Source: Bacillota bacterium
Lineage (GTDB): Bacteria; Bacillota; Clostridia; Acetivibrionales; JAKOSZ01
NCBI GenBank assembly: GCA_029776555.1
Contig: JAKOSZ010000264.1
Coordinates: 1 to 13,754, forward strand
DNA length: 13,754 bases
Direction: 5' to 3'
The translations under genes were made by a program, and so were the position numbers. This document shows positions 7,261 to 13,754 of the stretch, piece after piece. The notes beneath the pieces are model-generated. The model saw only the letters and a list, made by a program, of their open reading frames with translations, was not told the origin of the DNA and made no database searches. The stretch's first letter is position 1, and the number at the start of each line of letters is the position of its first letter.

Positions 7261-7779
7261 TTACGCCCCGTACTTCTCCCAGCTCATAATCTCGTCAATG
7301 TTCTTCCTCTTTTTTACCGGAATCCTGTCGTCGGCAGGGTAACCCAGCGGGAGCAAAGCTATGACCTCCACATCTTCCGGCAAACCCAGCGCCTCATGGC
7401 ACTTTTTAGCATTAAAGGCACAAATCCAGCAGGTGCCCAGGCCCATATCGGCAGCGGCAAGGGTCATATGCTCCACGGCAATGGCCACATCAATATCGCA
7501 GTGGTCCTTGCCGTCCATCCTCTTCCATGATTCGGCGTGCTTCCCGCAGGCCACAATAATGGCCGGAGCTTTTTTAAACCAGTCCCTGGGGTATGACTCG
7601 GCAATTTTCTCCTTTACCTTTTCATCGGTTACTACAATAAAGTGCCAGGGCTGATAGTTGACAGCCGAAGGGGCCAGCCTGGCGGCTTCGATCACCGCGA
7701 GGATCTTCTCCTTTTCTACGGGCGTTTCTTTATAGTTTCTGACCGAATACCTTTTTTTAGCCAGTTCTAAAAAGGACAT
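7261..7779 (-). CDS. Nitroreductase-family FMN oxidoreductase
   Basis: 172 residues. Members of this family bind FMN and use NAD(P)H to reduce nitro compounds, quinones, flavins or other electrophiles; the natural substrate here is unknown. Motifs (172 numbering): KRYSVRNY (9-16), the basic FMN-phosphate segment; APSAVNYQPWHF (36-47), the classic flavin-contact motif; and GLGTCWICAFN (113-123) followed by PLGYP (144-148). Length fits the short NADH-oxidase-like group. ATG 7779 is chosen because AAGGAG lies nine bases upstream; the in-frame ATG at 7788 directly touches that site and would leave no spacing. It is preceded by its own promoter and followed by a terminator-like hairpin, so it is probably a one-gene unit with partial read-through into punA. 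Confidence 0.9.
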   Translation of the reverse strand: MSFLELAKKRYSVRNYKETPVEKEKILAVIEAARLAPSAVNYQPWHFIVVTDEKVKEKIAESYPRDWFKKAPAIIVACGKHAESWKRMDGKDHCDIDVAIAVEHMTLAAADMGLGTCWICAFNAKKCHEALGLPEDVEVIALLPLGYPADDRIPVKKRKNIDEIMSWEKYGA

Positions 7780-7814
7780 TACCCTCATCTCCTTCCCGGC
7801 AGTATTTATATTTT

Positions 7815-7823
7815 ATTATACCA
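7815..7823 (-). promoter_or_regulatory. Extended -10 promoter for the nitroreductase gene
   Basis: The minus strand reads TGGTATAAT: a perfect -10 TATAAT (7815-7820) with the TG of an extended -10 element. No good -35 box lies 16-18 bases upstream. A 5-bp inverted repeat, CCGGA and TCCGG (7841-7857), covers the place where the -35 would be and could be an operator. The start of transcription would be near 7808, about 30 bases before the ATG. Confidence 0.6.
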
Positions 7824-7974
7824 TTTTCCTGGCAAAAGAGCCGGATTATCATTCCGGGAAACGGGGAAACTGCAGGGACAGGGGGGCAGAAGGCGGAGCA
7901 AAGGGGTTTTTATGGTAACATAATCTTTCCCCGGTTAATATTATGTGAATATAACAGGTTACAAAAGCCACGTC

Positions 7975-7985
7975 AGGAGGTGATC
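7975..7985 (+). promoter_or_regulatory. Near-perfect Shine-Dalgarno of the plus-strand gene
   Basis: AGGAGGTGATC matches the complement of the 16S rRNA 3' end over 11 bases, ending two bases before the GTG at 7988 (seven bases from AGGAGG). It fixes the GTG as the start and suggests strong translation. Confidence 0.8.
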
Positions 7986-7987
7986 AA

Positions 7988-8767
7988 GTGTTTCGAAGCA
8001 ACGGCTTTTATGACAACCGGTATTTCACCAGAGGCGAGCTGATCCCCCAGCAGGTTCAGCTTCCCACCATCACACCGCCCGTACAGGAGTCGGGCTTCCT
8101 CCAGACCCAGATACAGCAGGACGCCGGGCAGGTTCAGCCTTCCGCTGAACAGATGATGCAGCCTGTTGCCCAGATACAGCCCTCAATCCCGGTGTGCCCC
8201 TTTACCGGAATGCCCCTGTTCCCCCTCGTCAGCGATGGCCCGGTGGACATGACCGCCGGCGGAACGGGTCTTGCCATGCCCTCTGCAGGCGCTTCACCTT
8301 TGGCCGACCCTCCCCCGGTATTAAGCAACAACCCAACCACGGCAGCCGTTGTGCTGTTTAAAGAACTTACCGGTTATCCCAATTACGGCAACCCCAGCGG
8401 CAACGCAGACATACTCTATACCGGGACAAGGGGAGTATGGACATTTAACCTTCCCCCGTTCTTTTTAATACCCGGAGTTTTAACGGCTCAGCTGGTAATA
8501 AGGGCCGTGCTGGACGACCATTACAATGTCCCCGAAAGCAATTATTCGGCCACAATTACCGTAAACGGCGTTACCGTGCACAGGGGAAGGATTGCCCTGG
8601 TACACGGGCGGCCGGCCGGCTCAAGGTTCAATAACTGGAGAAGTCTTGTTTTCAATGTTTTCAACTTAAGGAGAAACAACCAGGTAATCATTGAAAACAC
8701 CTCAAATGCCGGAGCCGATGACTGGATAGGATTAGACTGGATGGAGATAAGGCTTTCACCGAGATAG
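7988..8767 (+). CDS. Hypothetical protein: Pro/Gln-rich N-terminus, beta-rich C-terminal domain
   Basis: 259 residues, the only plus-strand gene in the window. I do not recognise the family. Residues 1-115 are low in order and rich in Pro and Gln (repeated TQIQQ, VQPSAEQ, AQIQPS pieces), with one short conserved-looking segment VCPFTGMPLFP (69-79) that holds a cysteine. Residues about 118-257 alternate hydrophobic and polar residues with many Asn, Thr, Val and Tyr. The pattern suggests a jelly-roll or galactose-binding-like beta sandwich: W151, a strand pair TAQLVIRAVLDDH, ATITVNGVTVHRG, NQVIIENTSN, and a closing DWIGLDWMEIRL strand. No signal peptide or membrane helix is visible, so it is cytosolic, spore-associated or exported by another route. 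The start is GTG with an excellent ribosome site. The leader is AT-rich with short inverted repeats, but no confident promoter was found. A coat or surface role is only a guess. Confidence 0.82.
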   Translation: MFRSNGFYDNRYFTRGELIPQQVQLPTITPPVQESGFLQTQIQQDAGQVQPSAEQMMQPVAQIQPSIPVCPFTGMPLFPLVSDGPVDMTAGGTGLAMPSAGASPLADPPPVLSNNPTTAAVVLFKELTGYPNYGNPSGNADILYTGTRGVWTFNLPPFFLIPGVLTAQLVIRAVLDDHYNVPESNYSATITVNGVTVHRGRIALVHGRPAGSRFNNWRSLVFNVFNLRRNNQVIIENTSNAGADDWIGLDWMEIRLSPR

Positions 8768-8818
8768 AAAGCCAGACATAATAGAATATGAACCGTACCC
8801 CTCCTATTCGGCTGTTAT

Positions 8819-8853
8819 AAAAAAGGGCGTATTCCACGTTCATGGAAACGCCC
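8819..8853 (-). terminator. Intrinsic terminator after trpB2, possibly bidirectional
   Basis: On the minus strand GGGCGT/ACGCCC (6 bp) extends by TTCCA/TGGAA (5 bp) with a one-base bulge and a 6-base loop, followed directly by TTTTTT (complement of 8819-8824). It begins about 15 bases past the trpB2 stop. On the plus strand the same hairpin is followed by TCATCTTT, a poor T run, so it may also help end the convergent plus-strand gene. Confidence 0.88.
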
Positions 8854-8868
8854 CTCATCTTTACCCTT

Positions 8869-10233
8869 TCATTCCGCTATTTTCGGCAAGGCCTGAATGC
8901 TCTTCATTACGGCTTCCTCCCGGTACTCCACATCCTCAAGCCTGTCTTCGAAATACAGGTCGTAAGCAGACATGTCGAAGTAGCCGTGCCCGCTTAAGTT
9001 AAACAGTATCACCCGCTCCCTGCCTTCCTCTTTGGCCCTGACGGCTTCGTCAATGGCTGCTCTTATGGCGTGGGAGGACTCCGGCGCCGGGATTATGCCC
9101 TCAGCCCTGGCAAAGGTCACCGCCGCTTCAAAAACCGATTTCTGGCCGTAAGCAACTGCATCAATAAAGCCATCGTGGTAAAGCTGGCTCACTATGGCAG
9201 AGGCTCCGTGGTAGCGCAGCCCTCCCGCATGGATTCCCGCCGGGACAAAATCATGGCCCAGGGTGTACATCTTGACAATCGGGGCTACCTTCGCCGTATC
9301 GCCGTAGTCATACGCAAAGACTCCCTTTGTAAGGGTGGGGCATGCGGTAGGCTCTACGGCTACAGCCCTCAGTTTGCTGCCCTTAAACTTGTCCATCAGG
9401 AAGGGAAATACCAGGCCGGCAAAGTTGCTCCCCCCGCCGCAGCAGGCGAAAATAACATCCGGGTATTCGTCAATCATCTCCAGCTGTTTTTTGGCTTCAA
9501 GCCCTATTACGGTTTGGTGCAGGCAGACATGGTTCAACACGCTGCCCAGGGAGTAGTTGGTGTCGGAGTGGGTAGCCGCGTCCTCCACAGCCTCGCTTAT
9601 TGCAATGCCCAAACTGCCCGTGCTGTCGGGGTCCTTTTCCAGTATGGCCCTTCCGCTGGCGGTGAGATTGCTGGGACTGGCTATAACCCGGGCTCCCATG
9701 GTCCTCATGAAGGAACGCCGGTAAGGCTTTTGCTCGTAGCTCACCTTCACCATGTAGACAGTGCAGTCAAGCCCGAAATGGCTGCACGCCATGCTGAGGG
9801 CGCTTCCCCACTGTCCGGCGCCCGTTTCCGTAGAAAGCCTCCTGATACCGGCTTTCTTGTTGTAATAGGCCTGCGCCAGGGCCGTGTTGAGCTTATGGCT
9901 CCCGGTGGCGTTGGTCCCCTCATACTTGTAGTAAATCCTGGCAGGTGTATCCAGTAGTTTTTCCAGGCCTCTCGCCCGGAAAAGGGGAGTCGGCCTCCAC
10001 TGCCGGTACAATTCCCGGACTTCCTCCGGAATGTCAATAAACCTATCGGTTGACATCTCCTGGACTAAAAGCTCCCGGGGGAAGATGGCCTCCATTTCCT
10101 CGGGGACAACAACTTTCCCCGTCACAGGGCTGTAATAGGGTGAAGGTTTGACGGGCATGTCGGCTATTATGTTGTACCACTGCCTGGGAATCTCACTGTC
10201 AGGAAGGTTGACTTTGACCACATCTCTTCTCAT
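8869..10233 (-). CDS. trpB2: Tryptophan synthase beta chain, TrpB2 type
   Basis: 454 residues from ATG 10233. It is a PLP enzyme that joins indole and serine to make tryptophan. Length and the N-terminal extension (IPRQWYNIIADMP) mark the TrpB2 group, which is longer than the normal TrpB of about 400. PLP residues (454 numbering): K114 in GSHKLN for the Schiff base; ETGAGQWG (136-143) for the carboxylate; the glycine-rich CGGGSN (265-270) for phosphate; and SGHGYFD near 414-420. All look intact. There is no trpA or other trp gene in the window, and the gene stands alone between a promoter and a terminator. TrpB2 enzymes are thought to act without a TrpA partner, for example in indole salvage. 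A TTG at 10257 and ATG 10242 are in frame; the A/G-rich leader makes the choice uncertain, but AGGAG is best placed for 10233. Confidence 0.9.
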   Translation of the reverse strand: MRRDVVKVNLPDSEIPRQWYNIIADMPVKPSPYYSPVTGKVVVPEEMEAIFPRELLVQEMSTDRFIDIPEEVRELYRQWRPTPLFRARGLEKLLDTPARIYYKYEGTNATGSHKLNTALAQAYYNKKAGIRRLSTETGAGQWGSALSMACSHFGLDCTVYMVKVSYEQKPYRRSFMRTMGARVIASPSNLTASGRAILEKDPDSTGSLGIAISEAVEDAATHSDTNYSLGSVLNHVCLHQTVIGLEAKKQLEMIDEYPDVIFACCGGGSNFAGLVFPFLMDKFKGSKLRAVAVEPTACPTLTKGVFAYDYGDTAKVAPIVKMYTLGHDFVPAGIHAGGLRYHGASAIVSQLYHDGFIDAVAYGQKSVFEAAVTFARAEGIIPAPESSHAIRAAIDEAVRAKEEGRERVILFNLSGHGYFDMSAYDLYFEDRLEDVEYREEAVMKSIQALPKIAE

Positions 10234-10281
10234 CTTTCTCATCTCTCCTCTTCTCAACTATTTTTTAAATAAAGATAATTA

Positions 10282-10310
10282 ATTTTACAATAAATTTCAG
10301 GCATATGCAA
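10282..10310 (-). promoter_or_regulatory. Probable promoter for trpB2
   Basis: Minus strand: -10 TAAAAT (10282-10287), 17 bases from TTGCAT (10305-10310), a weak -35 that keeps only TTG. The surrounding 10260-10335 stretch is strongly AT-rich. The -35 overlaps the palindrome GCATATGC. No T-box or trp-type leader peptide was seen in the short leader. Confidence 0.5.
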
Positions 10311-10356
10311 GTAAAATTTTTAACTTAAAAAATTCTTTGCCTAACCCGCCTGTTTT

Positions 10357-12069
10357 TCACCTTCTTCTCATTCTTGCCATAAGCCCGTCGACGGAACAGG
10401 TGTTTACCACGTCTTCGGCGGTAAGCCAGCCCTTTCGTGCCACGTTGATCCCATAGGCCATGTCATCTATCCCAGGAAGGTCATGGGCGTCAGGGCAGAC
10501 GGCAAAGCTGCAGCCCAGCTCCCTGGCCATTTTGCAGTAACGCCAGTCCAGGTCCAGACGGTATGGGTTGCAGTTTATCTCCAGTATGACCCCCTCCCGG
10601 GCTGCCGCCTTTATAACCTCTTCCAGGTTTATCCTGTAAGCCTCCCTTCTTAACAGGAGCCTTCCCGTAGGGTGGCCCAGGATGGTCACATACCTGTTTT
10701 TCATGGCATCAATTACCCTCCTGGTCATCCTGTCTTCCTCCATTCTAAAGGAGGAATGAATCGACGCTACGGTAAAATCAAACCATTCCAGGACTTCCTC
10801 GGGGTAATCCACGCTGCCGTCGGGCAGTATGTCCAGCTCTATGCCTTTTAATATTCTAAAGGGCTTGTATTTCTCGTTAAGCCTGTCTATTTCCTCGTGC
10901 TGCCTCTTTATGTCATCAATGAGAAGCCCTCCCGCATAATAGGCCGTCTGGCTGTGGTCCGAAATCCCAAGATATGTGTAGCCTTTTTGTATGCAGTACC
11001 TGACCATGTCTTCCATGCTGGCTGTTCCGTCGCTGAAACTGGTATGGACGTGGAGCACCCCTTTTATATCCCCCGCCTTAATAAGCCTGGGGATTTCACC
11101 CCTCCGGGCCGCGTCAACTTCCCTTCCCGTCTCCCTCAACTCCGGCGGCACGTATGCCATGCCCAGGGCCCTGTATATGTCTTCCTCGCTGTAACAGGCG
11201 ACGGCCTCACTGTTTTTATACAGCCCATGCCTGTCAAGCAGTTTCCCCTGCCTTGCCGCTTCCGCACAAAGAGCCCCGTAGTGTTCCTGGCTGCCGGTAA
11301 GGTAAAGAAGGGCATAGGGGTACTCCCCTTCTTCCGCAAAGTGGATGGAGGCTTTAAAGCCTCCCGCCAGCACTGCTTTTGCCTCTTCCCTGCTTTCCGC
11401 CTCCAGTTTTTCCAGTAAGGGGTTGTTTGCAAGACATTCCAGGACTGCCTGCCGGTCACGGCACAGCACCAGGATGTCTATATCGCTGACGGTCTCCCTC
11501 CTTCTCCTTAAGCTCCCCGCTTCGCTTAAGCGGCTTACCAGGCCGGAGGCCTCCAGGTCTTCCTTGATTCTTTCCACAGCCCTCATGGCGTCCGGGAAAA
11601 GGTGCTGGCCGGCATACTTCTCCATCACTTTAATAGCTTCCAGGATCCTGGCCTGGGTTTTCTCTCCGAAGCCCGGAAGGTTGGCAACGGCGTTTTCAAG
11701 GCATGCCTTCTTCAAATCCGCAATGCTGGTTACGCCCAGCGCCCGGTGGATTGTCCCCACCTTCCTGGGGCCCAGGCCGGGTATTCTGAGCATTTCAAGG
11801 AGCTCCTCAGGCAGCGACGCCTTAAGCTCATTGTAGTATTCCATCTGGCCGGTCCTGTAAAGCTCCGTTATTTTCCGGGCCAGGGATTTCCCTATCCCTT
11901 TGAGCTTCCCCAGCTCCCCGCTTTCTACCAGCTCCCCCAGGTCCTGCCCTGACGATTCCAGGACCCGGGCGGCGTCATAGTAAGCCTTTGCCATAAAGGG
12001 GTTTTCCCCTTTTATTTCAAGGAGCATGCCGATTTCGTTCAAAAGGCTGACCGCTTCGTGCCTGTCCAT
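10357..12069 (-). CDS. polX: DNA polymerase X family protein with PHP domain; altered polymerase site
   Basis: 570 residues, the same length as Bacillus PolX. The family fills gaps in base-excision repair; the PHP part gives 3'-5' exonuclease and AP-endonuclease activities. Order: helix-hairpin-helix region (about 1-150; GIGKSLARKI and IPGLGPRKVG), palm with GS at 185-186 and the DxD pair D196/D198 in VSDIDILV, thumb with LTGSQEH (about 257-263), and PHP domain (about 333-560). PHP metal ligands all appear present: H340, H342, D347, H372, E411, H438, H466, D527, H529. The third palm carboxylate, normally in VDFR or VDLR, reads ASIH here (S241), so synthesis may be lost or weak. ATG 12069 is preferred to TTG 12090 because it gives the family length; GGTGG five bases upstream is a modest ribosome site. 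It is a single-gene unit; repair is the likely role. Confidence 0.92.
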   Translation of the reverse strand: MDRHEAVSLLNEIGMLLEIKGENPFMAKAYYDAARVLESSGQDLGELVESGELGKLKGIGKSLARKITELYRTGQMEYYNELKASLPEELLEMLRIPGLGPRKVGTIHRALGVTSIADLKKACLENAVANLPGFGEKTQARILEAIKVMEKYAGQHLFPDAMRAVERIKEDLEASGLVSRLSEAGSLRRRRETVSDIDILVLCRDRQAVLECLANNPLLEKLEAESREEAKAVLAGGFKASIHFAEEGEYPYALLYLTGSQEHYGALCAEAARQGKLLDRHGLYKNSEAVACYSEEDIYRALGMAYVPPELRETGREVDAARRGEIPRLIKAGDIKGVLHVHTSFSDGTASMEDMVRYCIQKGYTYLGISDHSQTAYYAGGLLIDDIKRQHEEIDRLNEKYKPFRILKGIELDILPDGSVDYPEEVLEWFDFTVASIHSSFRMEEDRMTRRVIDAMKNRYVTILGHPTGRLLLRREAYRINLEEVIKAAAREGVILEINCNPYRLDLDWRYCKMARELGCSFAVCPDAHDLPGIDDMAYGINVARKGWLTAEDVVNTCSVDGLMARMRRR

Positions 12070-12102
12070 ACGAGCCACCCGCTGAAACAAGACTCTTTTA
12101 AG

Positions 12103-12131
12103 TATATATTACCCCAAAGCCTGTCCTTCAA
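12103..12131 (-). promoter_or_regulatory. Possible promoter for polX
   Basis: Minus strand: TTGAAG (12126-12131) is 17 bases from TATATA (12103-12108), or 19 bases from the better -10 TATACT (12101-12106). It lies within the 75 to 95 bases between polX and the pilus-type gene. Moderate match only; read-through from the upstream operon is the alternative. Confidence 0.4.
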
Positions 12132-12165
12132 AAATCTCTTCAGCGGGAAGGCGTCAGTCCCTGCC

Positions 12166-13179
12166 CTATTTTGAAGGTTTATAGCCCTTTTTCCACCTGT
12201 ACTCGGCAGTGCCAAGGACGCAAACCTTACAGGGGACGTAACCCCTCTCCCTGGCGGCGTCCAGTGTTATGGGTATTTTGCTGCGCTTTAAGTACTCACA
12301 GCCATCCCTGTGGTACCTGGTCCCGTAGTTGGTAACAAATACGGTCTCTTGTCCAAGGGCGTCTTCAGGCTCTTCCCCCTGCCGGTCCCCGTTTTTACCG
12401 CCCTCTTCGTCCCCTTTGCCGGAGGGTGTGAAATAGGCGCCACTGCTGCCGTTGACCCACCCTCTTTCCACCGCCGTGTACCTGCCGGTGAGCTTTTTAC
12501 TTCCGAAAAAGGGCACGGGGATTTCAAAATCGTATTCCACTGCCACCACCACATTGTCCTGCTCCGGCTCAATTCCAAGCTCCTCGTACAGCTCCAGGTA
12601 GGATTCCCCCAAGGTCTTTCCGAAAAACTCCGCGTTGCCCTGGGGCAATTCTACCAGGACCAGCCTCAGCCTGTCCCTGTCTACGGGGCTGTTTTCCAGG
12701 AACCTTTCCAGAAGCGCCATTGCCGCGGCGTACTTGGCTTTGGTTTTGACCTTGAAGTAGTCGTCCTCAAGGCTGTTTAAAAGCTGCCTGAGCATGTCTT
12801 GGCCTTCAGTAAAAGCTTCCAGCATCCTTTCCATTTCTTCTATGGAGACCTGTCCGGAAAGAAGGCCTGCCAAAGGGCTCGGGGGCAAAGCCGGATCTTT
12901 TTCCCCCGTCTTAAAAAGGCTCATTTCTTCTTCATAGGTGGGAAAGGAGAACTCATCCAGGCTGTCGAAAAAGTCATCCTCCCACTCGTTAATAAAAGCC
13001 ACCGGGTAGCAGGAAGCGGCAAGTTTTTTTGCCGTCTCGCTTACGGCATGGGAGAGAACCATTTCCTGGCACGCAAACTTCACCAGAAAAGCGATAAAAA
13101 TGAGCATGCATAGAAACACCGTAAAGGCGATACTGGCCTCTACAGTCAGGTATCCTGCCGTCTGGCGGTTTTTGCCCAT
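12166..13179 (-). CDS. TadE-like pseudopilin with C-terminal Ada-like metal-binding motif
   Basis: 337 residues. The N-terminus looks like a TadE/TadG-type prepilin: a short polar leader ending in Gly9, then YLTVEAS with Glu14 at +5 after the likely prepilin-peptidase cut, and a hydrophobic helix (about 15-36). The middle (about 60-240) is an acidic, helical extracytoplasmic region with no motif I can name, ending in a beta-like segment (VVVAVEYDFEIPVP). A Gly/Glu/Lys-rich linker (about 253-276) leads to a C-terminal module, VFVTNYGTRYHRDGC...C..C, with H290, C294, C317 and C320 spaced like the small Ada-type zinc site found in many secreted proteins. The ATG has GAGGTG upstream and lies 17 bases after the DUF5702-like gene, so they form an operon. 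Role in a Tad-type pilus is inferred from the N-terminus and the neighbour; the ligand of the tail is unknown. Confidence 0.85.
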   Translation of the reverse strand: MGKNRQTAGYLTVEASIAFTVFLCMLIFIAFLVKFACQEMVLSHAVSETAKKLAASCYPVAFINEWEDDFFDSLDEFSFPTYEEEMSLFKTGEKDPALPPSPLAGLLSGQVSIEEMERMLEAFTEGQDMLRQLLNSLEDDYFKVKTKAKYAAAMALLERFLENSPVDRDRLRLVLVELPQGNAEFFGKTLGESYLELYEELGIEPEQDNVVVAVEYDFEIPVPFFGSKKLTGRYTAVERGWVNGSSGAYFTPSGKGDEEGGKNGDRQGEEPEDALGQETVFVTNYGTRYHRDGCEYLKRSKIPITLDAARERGYVPCKVCVLGTAEYRWKKGYKPSK

Positions 13180-13196
13180 AGCACCACCTCACTGGC

Positions 13197-13754
13197 CTAG
13201 TAGCTTAAGTAGGCCTCCCGGATAACCCGGTACTTTCCCTTCCGGAAGTTGCTAAACCCCAGCCTGTCAAGCTGGAACAGGGGCATGAAGACCAGCTTTA
13301 TCTCCACCTCGGCCCTGCCGTACAGTGCCGTGACGCAGCTCCCCAGCCTAAAAGAGGGGTCCCCCTGTTTTATGTTTACCTGCACCAGCCTGCACATGCT
13401 ACGCAGGGTTTCCTGCTCACCCTCTTCGGTCAGCATGGCCATGGCCAAAAGGAACTTAAGGTGGTCTTTATAGTCAAGCTTTATGGCCCCCTTCAGCGAC
13501 GGGCACAGGCTTATCTTCTCCCCCCTGTAGAGGCTTATCATATCCTGGCAGGAATAGGTGAATCCTAAAGCCAGGGCCTTGATCAGCCTGGTCATCGGTT
13601 CAGGCACAGGACTTGTGGCAAAGCAGTCCACCGTGTTAATGGCAAAGCGCATAAACCAGATGCAGCCCATGGTCTTTACTATGTTGTCAAGCTCCGCCGG
13701 GCTTCCCCAAAGTATGTATTCAACCTCCCCCCGCTGGAAATAGTGGCCTTTTCC
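13197..13754 (-). CDS. DUF5702-like protein, partial (5' end outside window)
   Basis: 185 residues are visible and the frame stays open to the window edge, so the true start lies beyond it; an internal ATG at 13670 is not the start. The visible N-terminal part contains EVEYILWGSPAELDN followed by a helix with IWFMRFAINTV, resembling the EYILYG...R..IN pattern I associate with DUF5702 proteins of Clostridia, which sit in pilus (tad) clusters. A mid-region helix (about 42-58) and KLDYKDHLKFLLAM follow; the latter is a typical pattern before a short helical end. The C-terminal segment (about 125-185) is beta-rich. It is 17 bases upstream of the TadE-like gene, which supports a joint role in making an envelope appendage. 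Family assignment is from memory of the motif and should be tested by a profile search. Confidence 0.72.
   Translation of the reverse strand, partial: GKGHYFQRGEVEYILWGSPAELDNIVKTMGCIWFMRFAINTVDCFATSPVPEPMTRLIKALALGFTYSCQDMISLYRGEKISLCPSLKGAIKLDYKDHLKFLLAMAMLTEEGEQETLRSMCRLVQVNIKQGDPSFRLGSCVTALYGRAEVEIKLVFMPLFQLDRLGFSNFRKGKYRVIREAYLSY

Noticed and set aside
7861..7905. G/A-rich stretch between the two divergent genes, considered as a G-quadruplex or repeat.
   Set aside because: G runs are short and irregular, with only one long run; no repeat unit.
9070..9957. A 295-codon plus-strand open frame opposite trpB2.
   Set aside because: It is antisense to a gene with strong family motifs, has no ribosome site and its product has no recognisable pattern; a shadow frame.
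10325..10345. AT-rich inverted repeat (AATTTTT...AAAAATT) between polX and trpB2, considered as the polX terminator.
   Set aside because: The stem is all A-T and would be unstable; no GC-rich stem with T run is present after polX.
11141..11459. Possible frameshift in polX suggested by overlapping long open frames on the same strand.
   Set aside because: The main frame is unbroken and carries palm, thumb and PHP motifs in order at normal family length.

Overview
The window reads as chromosomal DNA of a spore-forming-type anaerobic Firmicute, most likely in the Peptococcaceae (Desulfotomaculum/Pelotomaculum-like). This is an inference. It rests on the comEC-holA pair, near-consensus sigma-A promoters, strong AGGAGG-type ribosome sites, a c-di-AMP (ydaO-type) riboswitch before a cell-wall hydrolase, a 570-residue Firmicutes-type PolX, an orphan TrpB2 and a TadE-like pilus gene. 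No rRNA, tRNA, CRISPR array, IS element or phage gene was seen. Base composition looks moderately GC-rich and even across the genes, with AT-rich promoter islands between transcription units.

Layout, left to right; all genes are on the minus strand except one. (1) comEC and holA (34-3504) form a two-gene unit behind a good promoter at 3562-3590. (2) A secreted NlpC/P60 peptidoglycan hydrolase with two SH3b domains (3661-4593) has its own unit: consensus promoter (4747-4775), c-di-AMP riboswitch (about 4608-4735), gene, then a strong intrinsic terminator (3618-3644). (3) A DUF72 protein and a GNAT acetyltransferase (4815-6111) are separated by 4 bases and are probably co-transcribed. (4) A purine nucleoside phosphorylase (6306-7136) and a nitroreductase (7261-7779) follow, with terminator-like hairpins after each. 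(5) One plus-strand gene (7988-8767) encodes an unrecognised protein with a Pro/Gln-rich N-terminus and a beta-rich C-terminus. (6) An orphan TrpB2-type tryptophan synthase beta chain (8869-10233) ends in a clear terminator. (7) PolX (10357-12069) is a DNA polymerase X/PHP fusion that lacks the usual third catalytic aspartate of the polymerase palm. (8) At the right edge, a DUF5702-like protein (cut by the window end) and a TadE-like pseudopilin with an Ada-like metal-binding tail (13197-13754 and 12166-13179) look like the end of a Tad-type pilus cluster.

Most of this is housekeeping: DNA uptake and replication, cell-wall turnover, nucleoside salvage, repair and tryptophan synthesis. No new multi-gene system is evident. 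The points most worth a second look are the riboswitch placed directly against the Shine-Dalgarno with no terminator, the altered PolX active site, the TadE-metal-binding fusion, and the lone plus-strand protein.
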